Source: Chlorella sorokiniana
Taxonomy: Eukaryota; Chlorophyta; Trebouxiophyceae; Chlorellales; Chlorellaceae
Direction of reading: 5' to 3'
Length of the DNA stretch: 64,000 nt
Assembly: GCA_025917655.1 (NCBI GenBank)
Contig: CP084616.1
Coordinates: 744,001 to 808,000, forward strand
A program made the translations under genes and the position numbers. The number at the start of each line of letters is the position of its first letter. The stretch's first letter is position 1. Below, piece by piece: positions 11,501-23,069 of the stretch. Under the pieces are notes generated by a model. It worked only from the letters and a program-made list of their open reading frames with translations, was not told the origin of the DNA and did no database searches.

Positions 11501-14500
11501 AGCGGGGGCGGAGCGCTTGCTCGGCTCCTTGGGGCGGGCAGCGAGTGCCGGGCAGCGCCGCCCCTCGCAAGCGACCGCCCCTCTTCGTGCGATTGCAAAC
11601 CGTGTTCCCCCCCCACCCCAGTGTTCCTCTCCCCCGCACCGCCCCACCCACCCGCCCACCCACTCCCACTTACATGCAGGAGTTTTACGAGTGCGAAACC
11701 GCCAGCCTGGGGGCAGCGCCTCCCACAGCCACAGCGGCTCGGCGGACCTCACCGGCTTTGTTGCCATCCTGGAGCCCAAGGGCGGCGCCGCTGCTGGCGG
11801 GGGCTGGCGCTGGAAGGCTCCGGCGCCGCCCACCACCTGCGCCGCTCCGGCAGCCGCCTGTCGCTGCCGGCGCCGGACTCGGCAGCAGGCAGCCCCGTGC
11901 GCACGCCGGTGATGGCGGCGGTGCTTGCGGCCGAAGCCGCGGCAGCGGGCGGGGGTGCGCAGGCCGGGGACGCAGCTGCAGGAATCGGGGCCGTCGCGGG
12001 GCCGCAGCTGGCGCAGCTGCAGCGGCGGCTCCGCAGGCCGACCCGGCTGCGGAGCCAGGTTGGATTGCCAAGGAGGGGCCGCCGCCCAAGCGGCGGGAGC
12101 AGCTGCCCCCGCCGCAGCAGCAGGAGAAGAGCGTCAGGTGTGTATGCAAAGGCTGCCACCGCCGGCCCTCCTCTTTCCAACGTGCAGGCCCTGGCTGCTT
12201 CATGAGCTCACCGCGAGCACAGCAACGTGTCACCCGCTGTGTCGCGTGCCTCCCACGCTCCCGCAGCATCGCTCCGGCACGCCTTGCTCCTCCTCCCACT
12301 TTCTTCCCTGCCTCCCGCCCTCCTCCCTCCCTCCCCCTCCTGTCTTTGCAGCCTGTGGTCGCTCATCAAGGACATGGTGGGCAAGGATCTCACCCGCGTC
12401 TGCCTCCCCGTGTACTTCAACGAGCCCCTGTCAGCGCTGCAGGTGGGCGCACTCAGGGAGGGGGCGGGGGCAAGGGGGAAGGGCCTGCCTCGTGGTCTGA
12501 GCGGCGCGGCTGTTGCTGCCGACTGCGCGTGCAGCCCCACAGCAGCTTGCCGCCTTTCAAGCCCAGCCAGGCCCCTTGCTGCTGACGCTGCTCGACGCTG
12601 CCGCCCCTTCCGCTCTCTCACCCCCTTGGCGCGCGCTTGCGCTGCTGCCTGCACCCCGGCAATCCCGGGGCCAAAGCAGCCCAGCGCATCTATTGCAATA
12701 CCCCTTCACCCACCCCGGCTCTCATGCATCCACCCAAGCAGAAGACCGCGGAGGACCTCGAGTACAGCGAGCTGCTGGATGAGGCGGCCGCCCTGCCCCC
12801 GGCTCGCCCGAGCGCCTGCTGCGCGTCGCCGCCTTTGCCGTCTCGCCCTACTCCTCCACCCCGGCCGCACCACCAAGCCCTTCAACCCGCTGCTGGGGGA
12901 GACGTTTGAGTTTGTGTGCCCCGAGAAGGGCTTCAGGTGGGGGTGGCAGGGCGGCGTAGGCCCGCCGCCTTGTGCAACAGCTCTGCCCGGCTTCGTCAGC
13001 CCGAAGCACTCGCTCTTCTTCTCCAGCGGCGTGCTGATGATGTCGGTGCTGCTGCTGCTGTCTGGCTGATGATTTCGGTGCTGCTGCTGTCTGGCTGATG
13101 ATTTCGGTGCTGCTGCTGTCTGGCTGCCTCACCTGCCCCCTCCCTGCGCCTCCGCCCCCAGGTTCCTGGCCGAGAAGGTGGTGCACCACCCGACCGTGAT
13201 TGCGGCGGTGGCGGAGGGGCGGCGGTGGCGCTACGAGGGCGACGCCGACGTGAAGAGCAAGTTCTGGGGGCGATCCATCGAGCTGCGGCCCGAGGGTGGG
13301 TGTGCCGCAGGCTGCGCCTCGACGGCGGCGGCAAGCAGGAGGGGGGCGGGGATGGGCAGAGGCCTGCACACGGCGGCGAGGAGCCGCCTGAATCCCACCC
13401 GTGCGCCGGCCGCTCCTTCCCCCGCCCCCACCGTCTCGCGATCCCTCACCCCGCCTCTCACCCCACGCCGCTCGCGCTCCCTGCGCGCTCCCCGCAGGCC
13501 TGATGCGCCTCAGCTTTGCCGACGGCGACGTGTACCAGTGGAACAAGGTCACCACCTCCATCAACAACCTCATCCTGGGCAAGATCTACATCGATCACGG
13601 AGGCATCATGAAGGTGTGGGTGTGTGTGTGGGTGGGTGGGTGGGTGGGTGGGTGTGTTTGTGTGTGTGGGGGCGCCGGCGCGTCGGGGCTCATGCGTGTC
13701 ATGTTTGTGGTTGTTCGAATTGCTCAATGGGTGGGGAACGGCGGCGGGGTGAGGTTGTTGCAAGGCCGCGGACGCTGTCTGCAGCGTCACAAGCATGCAT
13801 CGGCTGCCCTGGGTTGCACGCGGTTCGGCCGCCTGGATGCTGTGCTCCAGGGAAGCGGCGCTGGCCGACTGTAGCCAGCGCGCCAGCGCTGCCCGCCTGC
13901 CGCCACACCACCCTCCCTTTCCCACCGCGCTCAGGTGCGTTGCGTCGGCACCGGGCTGACGGCCAAGCTGCGGTTCAAGGAGGCTGGGCTCATCTTCGAC
14001 AAGGACCCGCGCCAGGTGTGGGGGCGGGGGCCTGCCCCGCTGGCCTGTACTGCTCGGTGTACTGCCCGCGCACCCGCAGCCTCAGCCCTGAAAGCTGCGC
14101 CACCCAGCGCATCCCCTCCCCCATCCCCGCAGGTGCGCGGCTTCCTGGAGCAGGGCAACACGCGGTTCGAGCGCCCCTGCTGCACGGCCACTGGGACAGC
14201 GAGATGTATGCAGACATGCCCGACGGCAGCACGGTGGGCAGGCCGGGCTGGCCAGGGGAGCTGCCCCTGCACCGCGTGCCGGCCTCCGCCCCTCCGGGCG
14301 CGTGGGAGACGGGTCCGCTGGCGCTGAGGCTGCTGCTTGCGGAGGCGGTCACCCTGCGCTGCTGGCGCCCCGGCCTGTGTGCAGGTGCTGCTGTGGCGCA
14401 AGAACCCGCCGCCCCCGACCCCACGCGATACAACCTGACCGCCTTTGCGTGCGTGATGCATCTCCTGCGCACGGATCTGCAGCCACGCCAGCCACGTTGC

Positions 14501-15367
14501 GCACCGCCGCTGCCCTCGCTTCATGCAGGCCTCCACCTTTGCCCGGAATCGATCGAGCTCTTCCTGCTCTCTCCTGCCCCGCTCCGCCGCAGCATCCAGC
14601 TGAACGAGCTGACGCCGGGGCTGGAGGGGAGGGTGGCCCCACTGACTGCCGCCTGCGCCCTGACCAACACTTTTTGGAGCTGGGCTTGTACGATCAGGTG
14701 GGGCACGTCGGGAGGAGGGAAAGTTGGGGTGGGGTTGCTGTGGCTGGGGTGCGTGGGCACCGGCACCACGCCTGTTTGCACCTGCAAAGCTTGCCGGAGC
14801 GGTGCGCTGCGATGTGGGGCATGCCTGCGCCTGCGCTGAGCAGCCGGCAGTGCCTGCCCACCTCCCCGCGCAGGCCAACGCCGAGAAGCAGCGGCTGGAG
14901 CACAAGCAGCGCGCGGCGCGCAAGGCGGCCGAGCGCGGCGACCCCATCCGCCCCCGCTGGTTTGCCTGGGCCGACCCAGCGCAGACATCGTTTGGCGGCA
15001 GGCCTGGCGGGCAGGGCGCGGCGCAGGCGCGCAAGCCGGGCGAGGAGCTGGTGTTCAGGTGTGGGTGGGGGTTGCGGAAGCTCTGTTCCCAGCAGGGCTG
15101 GCATGAGGGCGGTGGGACTTTTGAGCGGAGGGAGGCAAGATTGTTCGTGGCGACGTGCTTGCGCCCTTACAGCAGTTTTGCACCTGTGCCAACCCTGCCA
15201 GACCTCCCCCGCTGGCACCCTGTTCAGCGCACGCACCAACTCACGGGTTTCTCGCACGGTGTGTTGTTGGGTTCAGGTACAAGGGCGGCTACTGGGAGGA
15301 GCGAGAGGCAAGGCACTTCACGGGCTGTCGCGACATCTTTGGTCCCAATGTCGTGGAGAGCGCGTGA
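8585..15367 (+). CDS. Oxysterol-binding protein-related protein with PH domain
   Basis: About 20 exons. Exon 1 ends at 8850 (LAKRQQ). Exon 2 (9001-9090) begins a PH domain with [18 protein letters not shown]; exon 3 is 9248-9331. The PH domain closes with [15 protein letters not shown] (to about 9985). A coiled linker follows, with [16 protein letters not shown] near 10800 and [18 protein letters not shown] near 11060. The lipid-binding ORD runs from about 12355 to the stop at 15365: [58 protein letters not shown] and [16 protein letters not shown]. The usual EQVSHHPP signature is replaced by EKVVHHPTV (about 13170), keeping the paired histidines. ORPs exchange sterols or phospholipids at membrane contacts. 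The start is uncertain: the ATG at 8585 needs a frame slip before [11 protein letters not shown]. One-base slips in G/C runs are also needed near 12805 and 12855. Confidence 0.92.
13033..13126. repeat. 29-bp tandem repeat in an ORP intron
   Basis: Three adjacent copies of a roughly 29-base unit beginning GCTGATGATTTCGGTGCTG; the first copy is three bases longer. It lies just before the acceptor of the exon encoding FLAEKVVHH, so it is intronic. Confidence 0.85.
13613..13672. repeat. GT-rich simple repeat at an intron start
   Basis: A (GTGG/GGTG)n low-complexity tract starts right at the donor site after GGIMK in the ORP gene. One plus strand of G/T only can form quadruplex-like structures, but nothing more can be said from sequence. 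Confidence 0.8.
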
Positions 15368-16308
15368 CAGCCCTCGGGATGAGACCCGATGTGTGGCAGG
15401 ACGCTGCACGGCCCCAGTGTGCCCTGGCCAGGAATCACGCCGCCCGCGGTTTGCCGGGCGGTCCGCACCCTTGCTGCCGCACCTACCAAGTACCCACTTT
15501 TTGATACTGCCCGCCGCACTGCCTTGCAACCCCTGCTTGCCGCTTCTTTTTGACCTCGTATGGCTGCCAGTTGCGGCACAGGAATTGTTTCCTGTGTGTT
15601 GCTGCAGACTCGTCCCAGGACTCCTCGCTGCCTTGCCCTGCCCTGTTCCGTAACACAGACCTGTTGCCGTGCACTACAATTGGTCCAGCCCGCGGTTGCT
15701 TGTTGTTCAGCAGCATGCTGATGTGAAGAAAACGGGCTCGGGGGCGGCCAGGAAAACGAGGTAAAGGCGGAGGGAAAACTGGTGCATGAGGATGGGGTGC
15801 CTGCCTGCGTCCCCATGGCTATAGATAGGCGTGGGACTCCGGCGGTCTACGAGCGGCGCGCTACAAAATGGGGTGCCAGTGGGCGATGAATACGGGTTGG
15901 GGTCAGACGGGTTCGTGTCAATCGCTGGGGGATCAAATGAAGAATGGGAAACAGAGCGTGCTGAGAGGGCGCAAAACAAAACTACGGGAGGTGGAAAAGG
16001 GGCAAGCGCTACTGCACACAGCCACACAGCCTGGCATATCTGTGCAGGCTGGGCAAATGGAAATATATGACAATAGAGAGACGGCTGATGTTATTGGGTT
16101 TAGGATGGCAGAAGCACTAGCGCTAGCATGGGTGTATGTATGTGCAGAGAGTGAGAGGGAGGCGGGGCGGAGGACTGGCGTGGCGCTGTCAACGCCACCG
16201 CGTCGGTCGAAACCCAAGATTACCCAGGCAGACGGCGGGCAGGGTGCGAGGCAAGGCGGATCCAGGGTCGGGCCGCGGCACGGGCAAGCCTAGCGCGGCT
16301 CGGCGCGT
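15368..16308. other. Convergent 3' region between ORP and acyl-ACP synthetase
   Basis: The two flanking genes end toward each other, so this 941-bp stretch should hold both 3' UTRs. The part from about 15700 to 16130 is richer in A and purines than the surroundings. No exon or repeat was recognised. Confidence 0.5.
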
Positions 16309-19300
16309 TCAGCGCAGACGGCGCTCCAAGGCGGCAACCTGCTCGGCGTAGCGCTGCATGATGGCCTGCCGCCGCGGCTTCATGGTGCGGGTCAGGGTGC
16401 CATCCTCCACGCTGCAGAGACAATTTGTGGGGGTGCGTGGATGTTTGTGGCTGTTTGTGTGGGGGGGGTTGTGCTGTGATGGCAGGTCGAGCGCAGAGCA
16501 AGCACTGGGCAGCGCAGAACTGCGGAGCGACGTTTCCTGAGCTGCCGCATCGCCGCCCCCGCCCGGACCCCGCCACGCCCGGCCCACCTGAACGGCTGCC
16601 CCAGCACCTCAAAGGCGGCGACGTGCTCCCAGCGCACGCGGCGCGCACACGCCGACCGCACCTCCGCCCCCACCAGCTCCTGCACGGCGGCGTCATCCAG
16701 GGGGCCGCCCCGCGCCGCCGCCAGCTCCTCCAGCGCGTCCTGGTCGGGCACCACCAAGGCGCCCAGAGCGCGGCGGCCATGGCCCACCAGCACTGCGGGC
16801 GACAAGAAGGAGGAGGGGCCCGCGCGGGGGGTGTGAGGCATCCGGAGACCTCAACCACCAGCCTGCAGGGCGCCAGCCGAGCGCCTAGCTGCAGCTGCGG
16901 GCGACCCGATCCGCAAAGGTGTTGCCGGCTGCCGCGGAGCCGGTGCGCACCCGCAAACTTGATGAAGGGCGAGCAGCAGAGGGCGTCCTCGATGGGCTGC
17001 GGCTCCACGTTCTCGCCGCTGCGGGGAGGTGGCGCGGGATAGCGGGGGATCGGGCGGGTCAGAGAGCGCACGCCAATCACGCGCCAGCCTGCAGTGGTCG
17101 AGACCCGGCGGCAGCAGGCAACGCCCGCGCGCTTGCGGTCCCCCCCTACCCCCCCCCCCTTCCACACCCACACACACACACACGAACACACACAAAAAAA
17201 CTGCTGCCTGGCCGCTGCAGCCCCCACCTGGTCAGCACAATCGTGTCCTTGGCACGGCCTGCAGGTGCGGTGCGGGGGCGGAGGAAGCCAGGGGAGAGAT
17301 GAGCGAAGACAACACCACGCCTCGGCCCACGCTGGCAGCGGACCGGCCACACGGCGCCTCCGGCAGAGATTGCCAACGTTTGAATCCGGCAAAAGCGCAT
17401 GAGGACCCCCTGCCGTTTCACCCCCTCCCCCTCCCCCATTTGCCCACCAGACAGCACAATGGTGCCGGCCATGTTGCTGCCAGCCACACCCTCCGGCGCC
17501 CGCCAGCCCAGGTCGCCGGTGTCAAACCAGCCGTCGCCGGCGCGGAAGGCCTGCCGTGGAAACAAGGGACAAGGCGCTGCAGTCAGCCGCACTTCATTCA
17601 TCGCCAGGCGCGCAGCAGCCAGGCATGCAGGGTGCCGGCCCGATCTTTCCTAGTTGATCGCCGCACCCTGGTGGGCTGACCAGCACAGGCACCCCATCAG
17701 CCTTTCGCTGCCCTCCCCCACAGGTTGTCCTGGACCTGCCCCTCTCTCCCTCCCCCACACCACACAGACGCCCAGGCAGCAGATATTTTAGACAAGCAGC
17801 AACAACCCGCAGCCCGGCCCACCTTGGCGGTGGCCCCGGGTCGGCGTAGTAGCCGGCCAGGACGCCGGGCCCCCTGGCCAGCAGCAGGCCCTGGCTGCCG
17901 TCTGGCAGGTCGCGCAGAGTGTCGGGGTCCACCACGCGCAGCTGGGTGCCGGGGGTGGGCTGGCCTGCGGGCGTCATGAAGGGGCGGGCGTCGTGAGTGT
18001 GGGTGGACGAGGGGGCGTCGGCGCGCGCTGTGGTGTGCCATTCAGAGCGTGGGGAGTGCCTCTGGTTGGGGCCAAGGAGGGCGGCGTCCCCGGCCAGGCA
18101 ACATCCGGCGTGGAGGCGGCGCCACCATCACAGGGGCAGGCAGGAGGCTGCCCACTCATGCGGCGGCGCCTCACCGACGGAGCCGCGCACGTTCTGGCCT
18201 GGCAGGTTGCGGCGGCAGGCCAGCACAGGGGAGGTCTCCGACAGCCCCCAGCCGTTGAGCACCGGCAGGCCGACGGCCTCGTAAAAGTCGTCCAGGTGGG
18301 TGGCCAGGGAGCCGCCGCCCGACACGACGCAGCCGCGGATGCCGAGCGCGGAGCGCACCTTGGCGGCCACCAGGCGCTGGCACAGCCAGTGCAGCGGCGC
18401 CAGCAGGGCCGCGCGCAGCCAGGCGGCCACCAGCGCCAGCAGCGGGCGGGGCTGGCTGGCGAAGCGCAGGTCCAGGCCGTCCGCCACGCGGCGCGCGCGC
18501 ACGCAGGCGGCGGCGGCGCCCAGCAGGCCCAGCGCCAGCGCCCGCCGCGCCGAGCTCGCCTTCTTCAGCGTCTGCATCACCTGCGCTCGAAAGGGGGGGG
18601 GGTGAGGGCCGCGGTCAAGGCTCCAGCTTGCCTCGCACGCCAGCTGTCCGCCACGCAGCGCCCAGGCAGCGCCCAGCAGGTGGCGCAACCTTCTCGGCTT
18701 TCCCACCGCACTGCTCCGCTTTCCGCTTTCGGTGCGGCTGAAGGCAAGCGCTGCTTCCGCCCGCGCAGCCGCACACGTCAACACCCACCCACCCACCGCC
18801 CAGCTGCGCCCACACCGCCCACTCCCACCGCCCACCCACCCGCGTGTGCAGCGTGTCCAGCACCAGCGGCACACACACAAAGTAGTCGGGGGTAGGCTTG
18901 CAGGTCGTCTCGGAAGCGCCGGATGTTGGAGTAGACCTGGGCGGCGCCGCGGGAAGCCAGGTAGTAGCTGCGGCAGGGCGACGGGGGGAAGGAGGGGCGG
19001 GTGATGAGCTGGGAGGGGCAGCCGCGTGATGTGATCTGCAGGGATGATTCCACGCTGACAATCCCGATACCGCTGGCGCCAGCTGGTGCCCGCTTGTCGC
19101 GGCGCCTGCACCAGCCCGAGCCCGGGCCTCCGAGCAGGTGCGGCAGCGCCCCCTGCCTCCCAGCGCCGGCCCCGCTGGCTCTGCAGCGCGCCAGCCAGCC
19201 ACCCACCAGCAGGCGCGCTCGTAGATGTGCCAGGGCGGCAGCAGGCTCAGCGCGCGCTCCCCCGCCGCCACGGGCAAGAAGAAGTCCAGGTTGTTCACTT

Positions 19301-21449
19301 GGTACAGCAGGTTGGAGTGGGTCAGCATCACACCCTGCACGCGCGCGCCAGGGGGGGGCAAAGGTTGGGGTTGCATGTGTAGATGTAGGAATGACTGGGC
19401 TTGGGGGTAAGGAGGGGGTCGGCAGGTTGGCTGGGAGGTTGAGGGTCAGCCAGCGGCGCAACACGCTGAGGCGGCAGGAGGGTCCGGTCCGGCATGAGGC
19501 CTCCCACTCCCAGCCCCATCGGAGGCAGCCGGCTGCGACCACGGCGGCTTGGCCAGCCGCAGTGCGGCAGGCGGCGGCTGCCGCGAGCGGCGGCAGCGAG
19601 CGGCGCGCCTTGGGGTTCCCCGTGGTGCCGCTGGTGTAGACCAGGGTGGCCAGGTCATCAGGCTGCACCTCGGGCGGGCTGAAGGTGCGGGCAGACCCGC
19701 GCTCCAGCACCTCCTCAAAGCGCAGCAGGCGCGTGCCCAGCGCTGCGGCCGCCTCCGCCGACGGCTCGCCCCACAGCAGCACCACGAAGCGCACGTCGGA
19801 GGGCTGCGGGGGCGGGGAGGAGCGATGTGGACGGGGAGGGGAGGGGGGGGCGCCCGGGGGTGATGGGCCAAGGCAGGTGCAGGGTTTGGCCCCTGCGGTC
19901 AAGACCCACGCTCCAAGGGGGCGGTGGGGCGCTAAGGCCGGGTGCTGGCCATGCAAACCCTCTCGGACGCACCGCACGTGTAGCCAATAACGACACACAC
20001 ACACACATGCGTACGCAAACACACCCAGTCATAAAACACACATGCGAGCACACGCACAGCAGGTGTGCCTCGCCCGCACCTCCATCAGCGAGCCGGCCAG
20101 CGCGGGCAGCAGCTTGTCGAGCGTCGCGGCGTCCTGCACCACGGCGGCCCCGCTCTCGCTGTGCTGCAGGATGTACTGCAGCTCCTCCAGGCTGCTGCCC
20201 GTACCGCGCACCTGCGGCAGGAGAAGGGGGAGGGGGGGGGGGGGGGGAGCAGGGCGCAAGCGTTGTTGGGGGCAGGGGCGACGTGGCCACAGGGCGCCAG
20301 AGGTCTGAGCTGCGCACGCTGCGCGCTGCCCAGCCAGGCGCGCTGCTCGTCGGAAGGCGGCAAGCCGCTGCAGACGGCTGCCACACACGCGACCAGGCAG
20401 CCGCGTGGGCTCGGCCGCATGGTGCGTGCGCCCAGCGCGGCCTCACCGCATCTGCCGCGCCGCACTTCATGATAGCCTGGTCCGCGATGAGCCAGCGGCT
20501 GCCGTTCTCGCTGAACAGCGACACCTTGTCGCCGTGCCTGCACACACGCACGTGGGTGGTGCAGGGCAGGGGTTGTGAAGAAGGTGGTGCGGGGTGGGGT
20601 GGGGGGGCGAGGGCGGGTGCGGAGCGGCACCGCCAGGGGCGCATGCAGGGGGACCTCTGACGAGCGCTTGCGAGCCACGCAGGGGCTGGGCTTGGCCAGG
20701 TCGGGCACGCATGGCCGCGCGGCGTCCCTGGCTGGCTGGCCTGCCTGAGCCCCAGCGACTGCAGCCCCGCCGCAAACTGGGTGATGGCGGCGGACAGCTC
20801 GGCAAAGGAGTAGCGCGCGGAGGGGGTGTGGTGCGGGTCGTGCACGGCCAGGGCGCCGCCATACTGATGCGCCAGGCTCTCCCACCTGCAGCGCAGCGGG
20901 CAGCGGGGGCGACCGCGATGTCGGCGGCTGGCAGGGCAACGTTGCCGGGCGCGCTGCAAGGGAGGGGATGCAGGTCGGGCGGCCATGCAAGGGGCTGCGC
21001 AACGAGGACCACAGCGGAAGGTGCGCCGCAGCCCCATGGACAGGGATTGCTCAGCGTGGCACCGGTGCATGGGCCTGCGGCACGTGCAGCTCACAGTTGA
21101 GGCACGGTGGTGGCAGTGCCAGCAGAGCCCGCCCTGGCGGCAAGCGGCGAGTGTGTCGGCGGCTCGGGCTCGGCCACGGCCGGCGTATCAGTCCTCGTGA
21201 GTTGCAGCTGCAGGTGGGTTGGGGCAGGTGAGGGCTGGAGAAGGCGCCAAGGGCCCGCCTGCCGGTTTCGAGATTTGCCCGACGGTCGCGCACCTGGCAA
21301 ACAACGCGCCTCTTGGTGCTTGCGTAGCTGCAAGAGGAACTGCCTCTTCGAGAGCAGCGCAGCGGCGCAACGACACGGCCCCGCGGCGCCGGCACTCCAA
21401 CCACAGCACGGGAGGCTGCATGCGCCCGCACTTGCGTGGCGGACGACAT
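16309..21449 (-). CDS. Plastid long-chain acyl-ACP/acyl-CoA synthetase (AAE15/16-like)
   Basis: The start ATG is at 21449. Exon 1 (21294-21449, 52 codons) is a typical plastid transit peptide, rich in Ser, Arg, Ala and Val. Exon 2 ends TTVPQL and splices into WESLAHQYGGALAVHD. ANL-superfamily motifs follow: GDKVSLFSENGSRWLIADQ, the P-loop YTSGTTGNPK (about 19610-19645, split by an intron before GVMLTHSNLLYQVNN), LPPWHIYERAC, VSGGGSLATHLDDFYEAVGL, NGWGLSETSPVLACRRNLPG, WFDTGDLGW (about 17520), AKDTIVLTSGENVEPQPIE, and a C-terminal EDGTLTRTMKPRR holding the catalytic lysine. The stop is at 16309. The QVNNL after the P-loop and the multi-Arg region match plant AAE15/16 and cyanobacterial acyl-ACP synthetase. 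It should activate free fatty acids with ATP inside the plastid, recycling them to acyl-ACP. Confidence 0.9.
20228..20249. repeat. G homopolymer-rich tract in an intron
   Basis: An almost pure run of G inside an intron of the acyl-ACP synthetase gene. Its true length is likely to be unreliable in any assembly. Confidence 0.7.
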
Positions 21450-21639
21450 ATTGAATGTCGAGGAGAAGAAGAGAACCGGGCAACCGGGCTGGCAGGCTGC
21501 CAAGCGGGCCCATCTGGCGTGGATATGGACAGCCTGGCGGCCACGTCAGGTGGCGGCAGCGCTGCAAGGCAGCAGCCGCCACGGCGAAACAGTTATGCTG
21601 GTCGAAGATCCAGCTCTGATGCTTTGCCATTGGAGTTGT

Positions 21640-22142
21640 TGGGGGTGGTGCAGTTCATCCACGGCCACAACATCTTGGCGGGGATGCAAGCACCCGCGGC
21701 AGCCGGGGGTCGGGCGCGGAGGGCGGCAAGGGAGCGGAGGGCGCCTGAGAGCACACCCATGAAACGCCAGCAAAGCAGCAGACACAGGAAGGCGGGGGCC
21801 AGGGCGCCGGTTACGCATGTGGGCACCATTGCACGCCGCCGCAGGGCCGCAAACACGGGTCAGAATGGGGATGGAAAGGGGGAAGGCAGGGCCCTGCGGC
21901 AGAGCGGCAGCAGGCCGCTGACAGCCATGCGACGCAGCCCACCCCGGCACAGTAGCCGGGAGGGGGCCAGACGGGCTGGCAGAAACGACATGGGGCAGGC
22001 AAGGGACACATCGCAGGCCGGCAACTTGACTTGACTTGACAGTCGCTTTGACAGCCGGCTTGAGTTGACTTGACTTGACCGGCGTCTTGACTTGACTTGA
22101 CTGTTACAAAGACCAGGCACGGTAACGCGGCGCTTGACTTGA
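21640..22142 (-). mobile_element. LINE 3'-UTR fragment, minus orientation
   Basis: Read on the minus strand from about 22015 to 21655, this matches the 3' UTR of the LINE copy at 52.7-53.1 kb: the CCATGTCGTTTCTGCC-type start, then the CATTCTGACCCGTG block. A separate stub of the LINE 3' terminus (TTACCGTGCCTGG then TGTAACAGTCAAG) lies at about 22085-22130, upstream on that strand. At least two 5'-truncated LINE tails are therefore joined here. No coding capacity is left. Confidence 0.7.
22022..22142. repeat. TTGAC pentamer repeats (LINE tail-derived)
   Basis: Clusters of two to three TTGAC units alternate with short unique spacers. On the minus strand they read GTCAAGTCAAG, the same motif that ends the LINE copy at about 53155. 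They are best explained as multiplied LINE 3' tails. Confidence 0.75.
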
Positions 22143-22620
22143 CTGCCATGTGCCAGCTGTGGCACCTGCCCTGGGAGAATGGGCGGAAGGAGGTGTTCTG
22201 GCGGCTGGCCTACGATGCCCTCCCCACCGCAGCCCGCATGCACCGCGACCAGCCGTGCGAGTGCGGCTCAGGCCCCCGCCCAGACCGCCACCACCACTTC
22301 TGGGCCTGCCCAGTGGCGCAAGCCGTTGTCGCCGCTGTCCAGGCGGCGCTGGCAGCCGCGGCGCCCCCTGCAGAGCAGCCTGCCCCCTTTTGCCGGCCAA
22401 CATCTGGCTGGCCCGCGCCCGCCCGGCCTTGACGCCAGGGTGTGGGGGTGGTCTGCCTTGCGGCTGTCGAAGCCATGAACCGTGGCCGGCGTTCTCTGGC
22501 GGCGGCGGCGCTACGGCGCCGGAGCGAGCAGCTGCAACAGCAGCAGCGGCAGCCCGCCTCGTCCAGCGCTCGCTTGACGGCTTCCTGCGGCAGGCCCAGC
22601 CTCCTGAGCCCTCGGCGCCG
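22143..22620 (+). mobile_element. LINE fragment: C-terminal zinc-ribbon (zf-RVT) of reverse transcriptase ORF
   Basis: The open frame reads LWHLPWENGRKEVFWRLAYD, then DALPTAARMHRDQPCECGSG, then DRHHHFWACPVAQAVVAAVQ. This is the CxC...HH..C zinc-ribbon that ends plant-type LINE ORF2 proteins. It is about 95% like 51851-52330 by eye, and identity stops near 22615 in CCTCCTGAGCCC. It sits head-to-head with the minus-strand 3'-UTR piece to its left. Endonuclease and reverse transcriptase core domains are absent, so it is a dead fragment. Confidence 0.8.
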
Positions 22621-22704
22621 TCAAAGCACCGAAATCAAGCTTTACAGTTTGTAAACCGTTTTTAATTTGGCTGTGCCAGCTGGCAGGGGCATGCCAGGTC
22701 ATCA

Positions 22705-22776
22705 GGGGCTGTAGCTCAGTGGTAGAGCGCCCGCTTAGCATGCGGGAGGACCTGGGTTCAATTCCTAGTAGCTCCA
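22705..22776 (+). tRNA. tRNA-Ala (AGC)
   Basis: A 72-nt cloverleaf. Acceptor stem GGGGCTG pairs with TAGCTCC plus discriminator A. The D arm contains TAGCTCAGTGGTAGAGC (A box). The anticodon stem CCCGC/GCGGG holds loop TTAGCAT, giving anticodon AGC. The T arm reads CTGGGTTCAATTCCTAG (B box). TTTT at 22779-22782 is a short Pol III terminator. No intron. Confidence 0.96.
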
Positions 22777-23069
22777 CGTTTTGCCCGGGGATGGGTTGGC
22801 CATGCCATGGCAACGCACCATGGCAACTGGGTGACCTGGCTTCCAGGTGCACCTCAACTCCATCTACAGCTGCCTCGGATACTTTATCCATGATTATTTG
22901 GCCCGGCAACATCGCCACACATCAAGCTGACGCCGCGCGTTCATGCAATGCATGGCGATGGATCCCTGAAAGCCCCGCTGACAGCCACGCAATCTGCGGT
23001 GCAAGCAACACCCCAGCGAGATTGGTGCTCGCGAGGTCGAGGTGCGTGGGTGGGGCGGCAGTCCTGTAG

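Noticed and set aside
22022-22142. TTGAC repeats as a telomere or interstitial telomere
   Set aside because: Green-algal telomeres are TTTAGGG-like. The pentamers coincide with LINE 3' ends instead.
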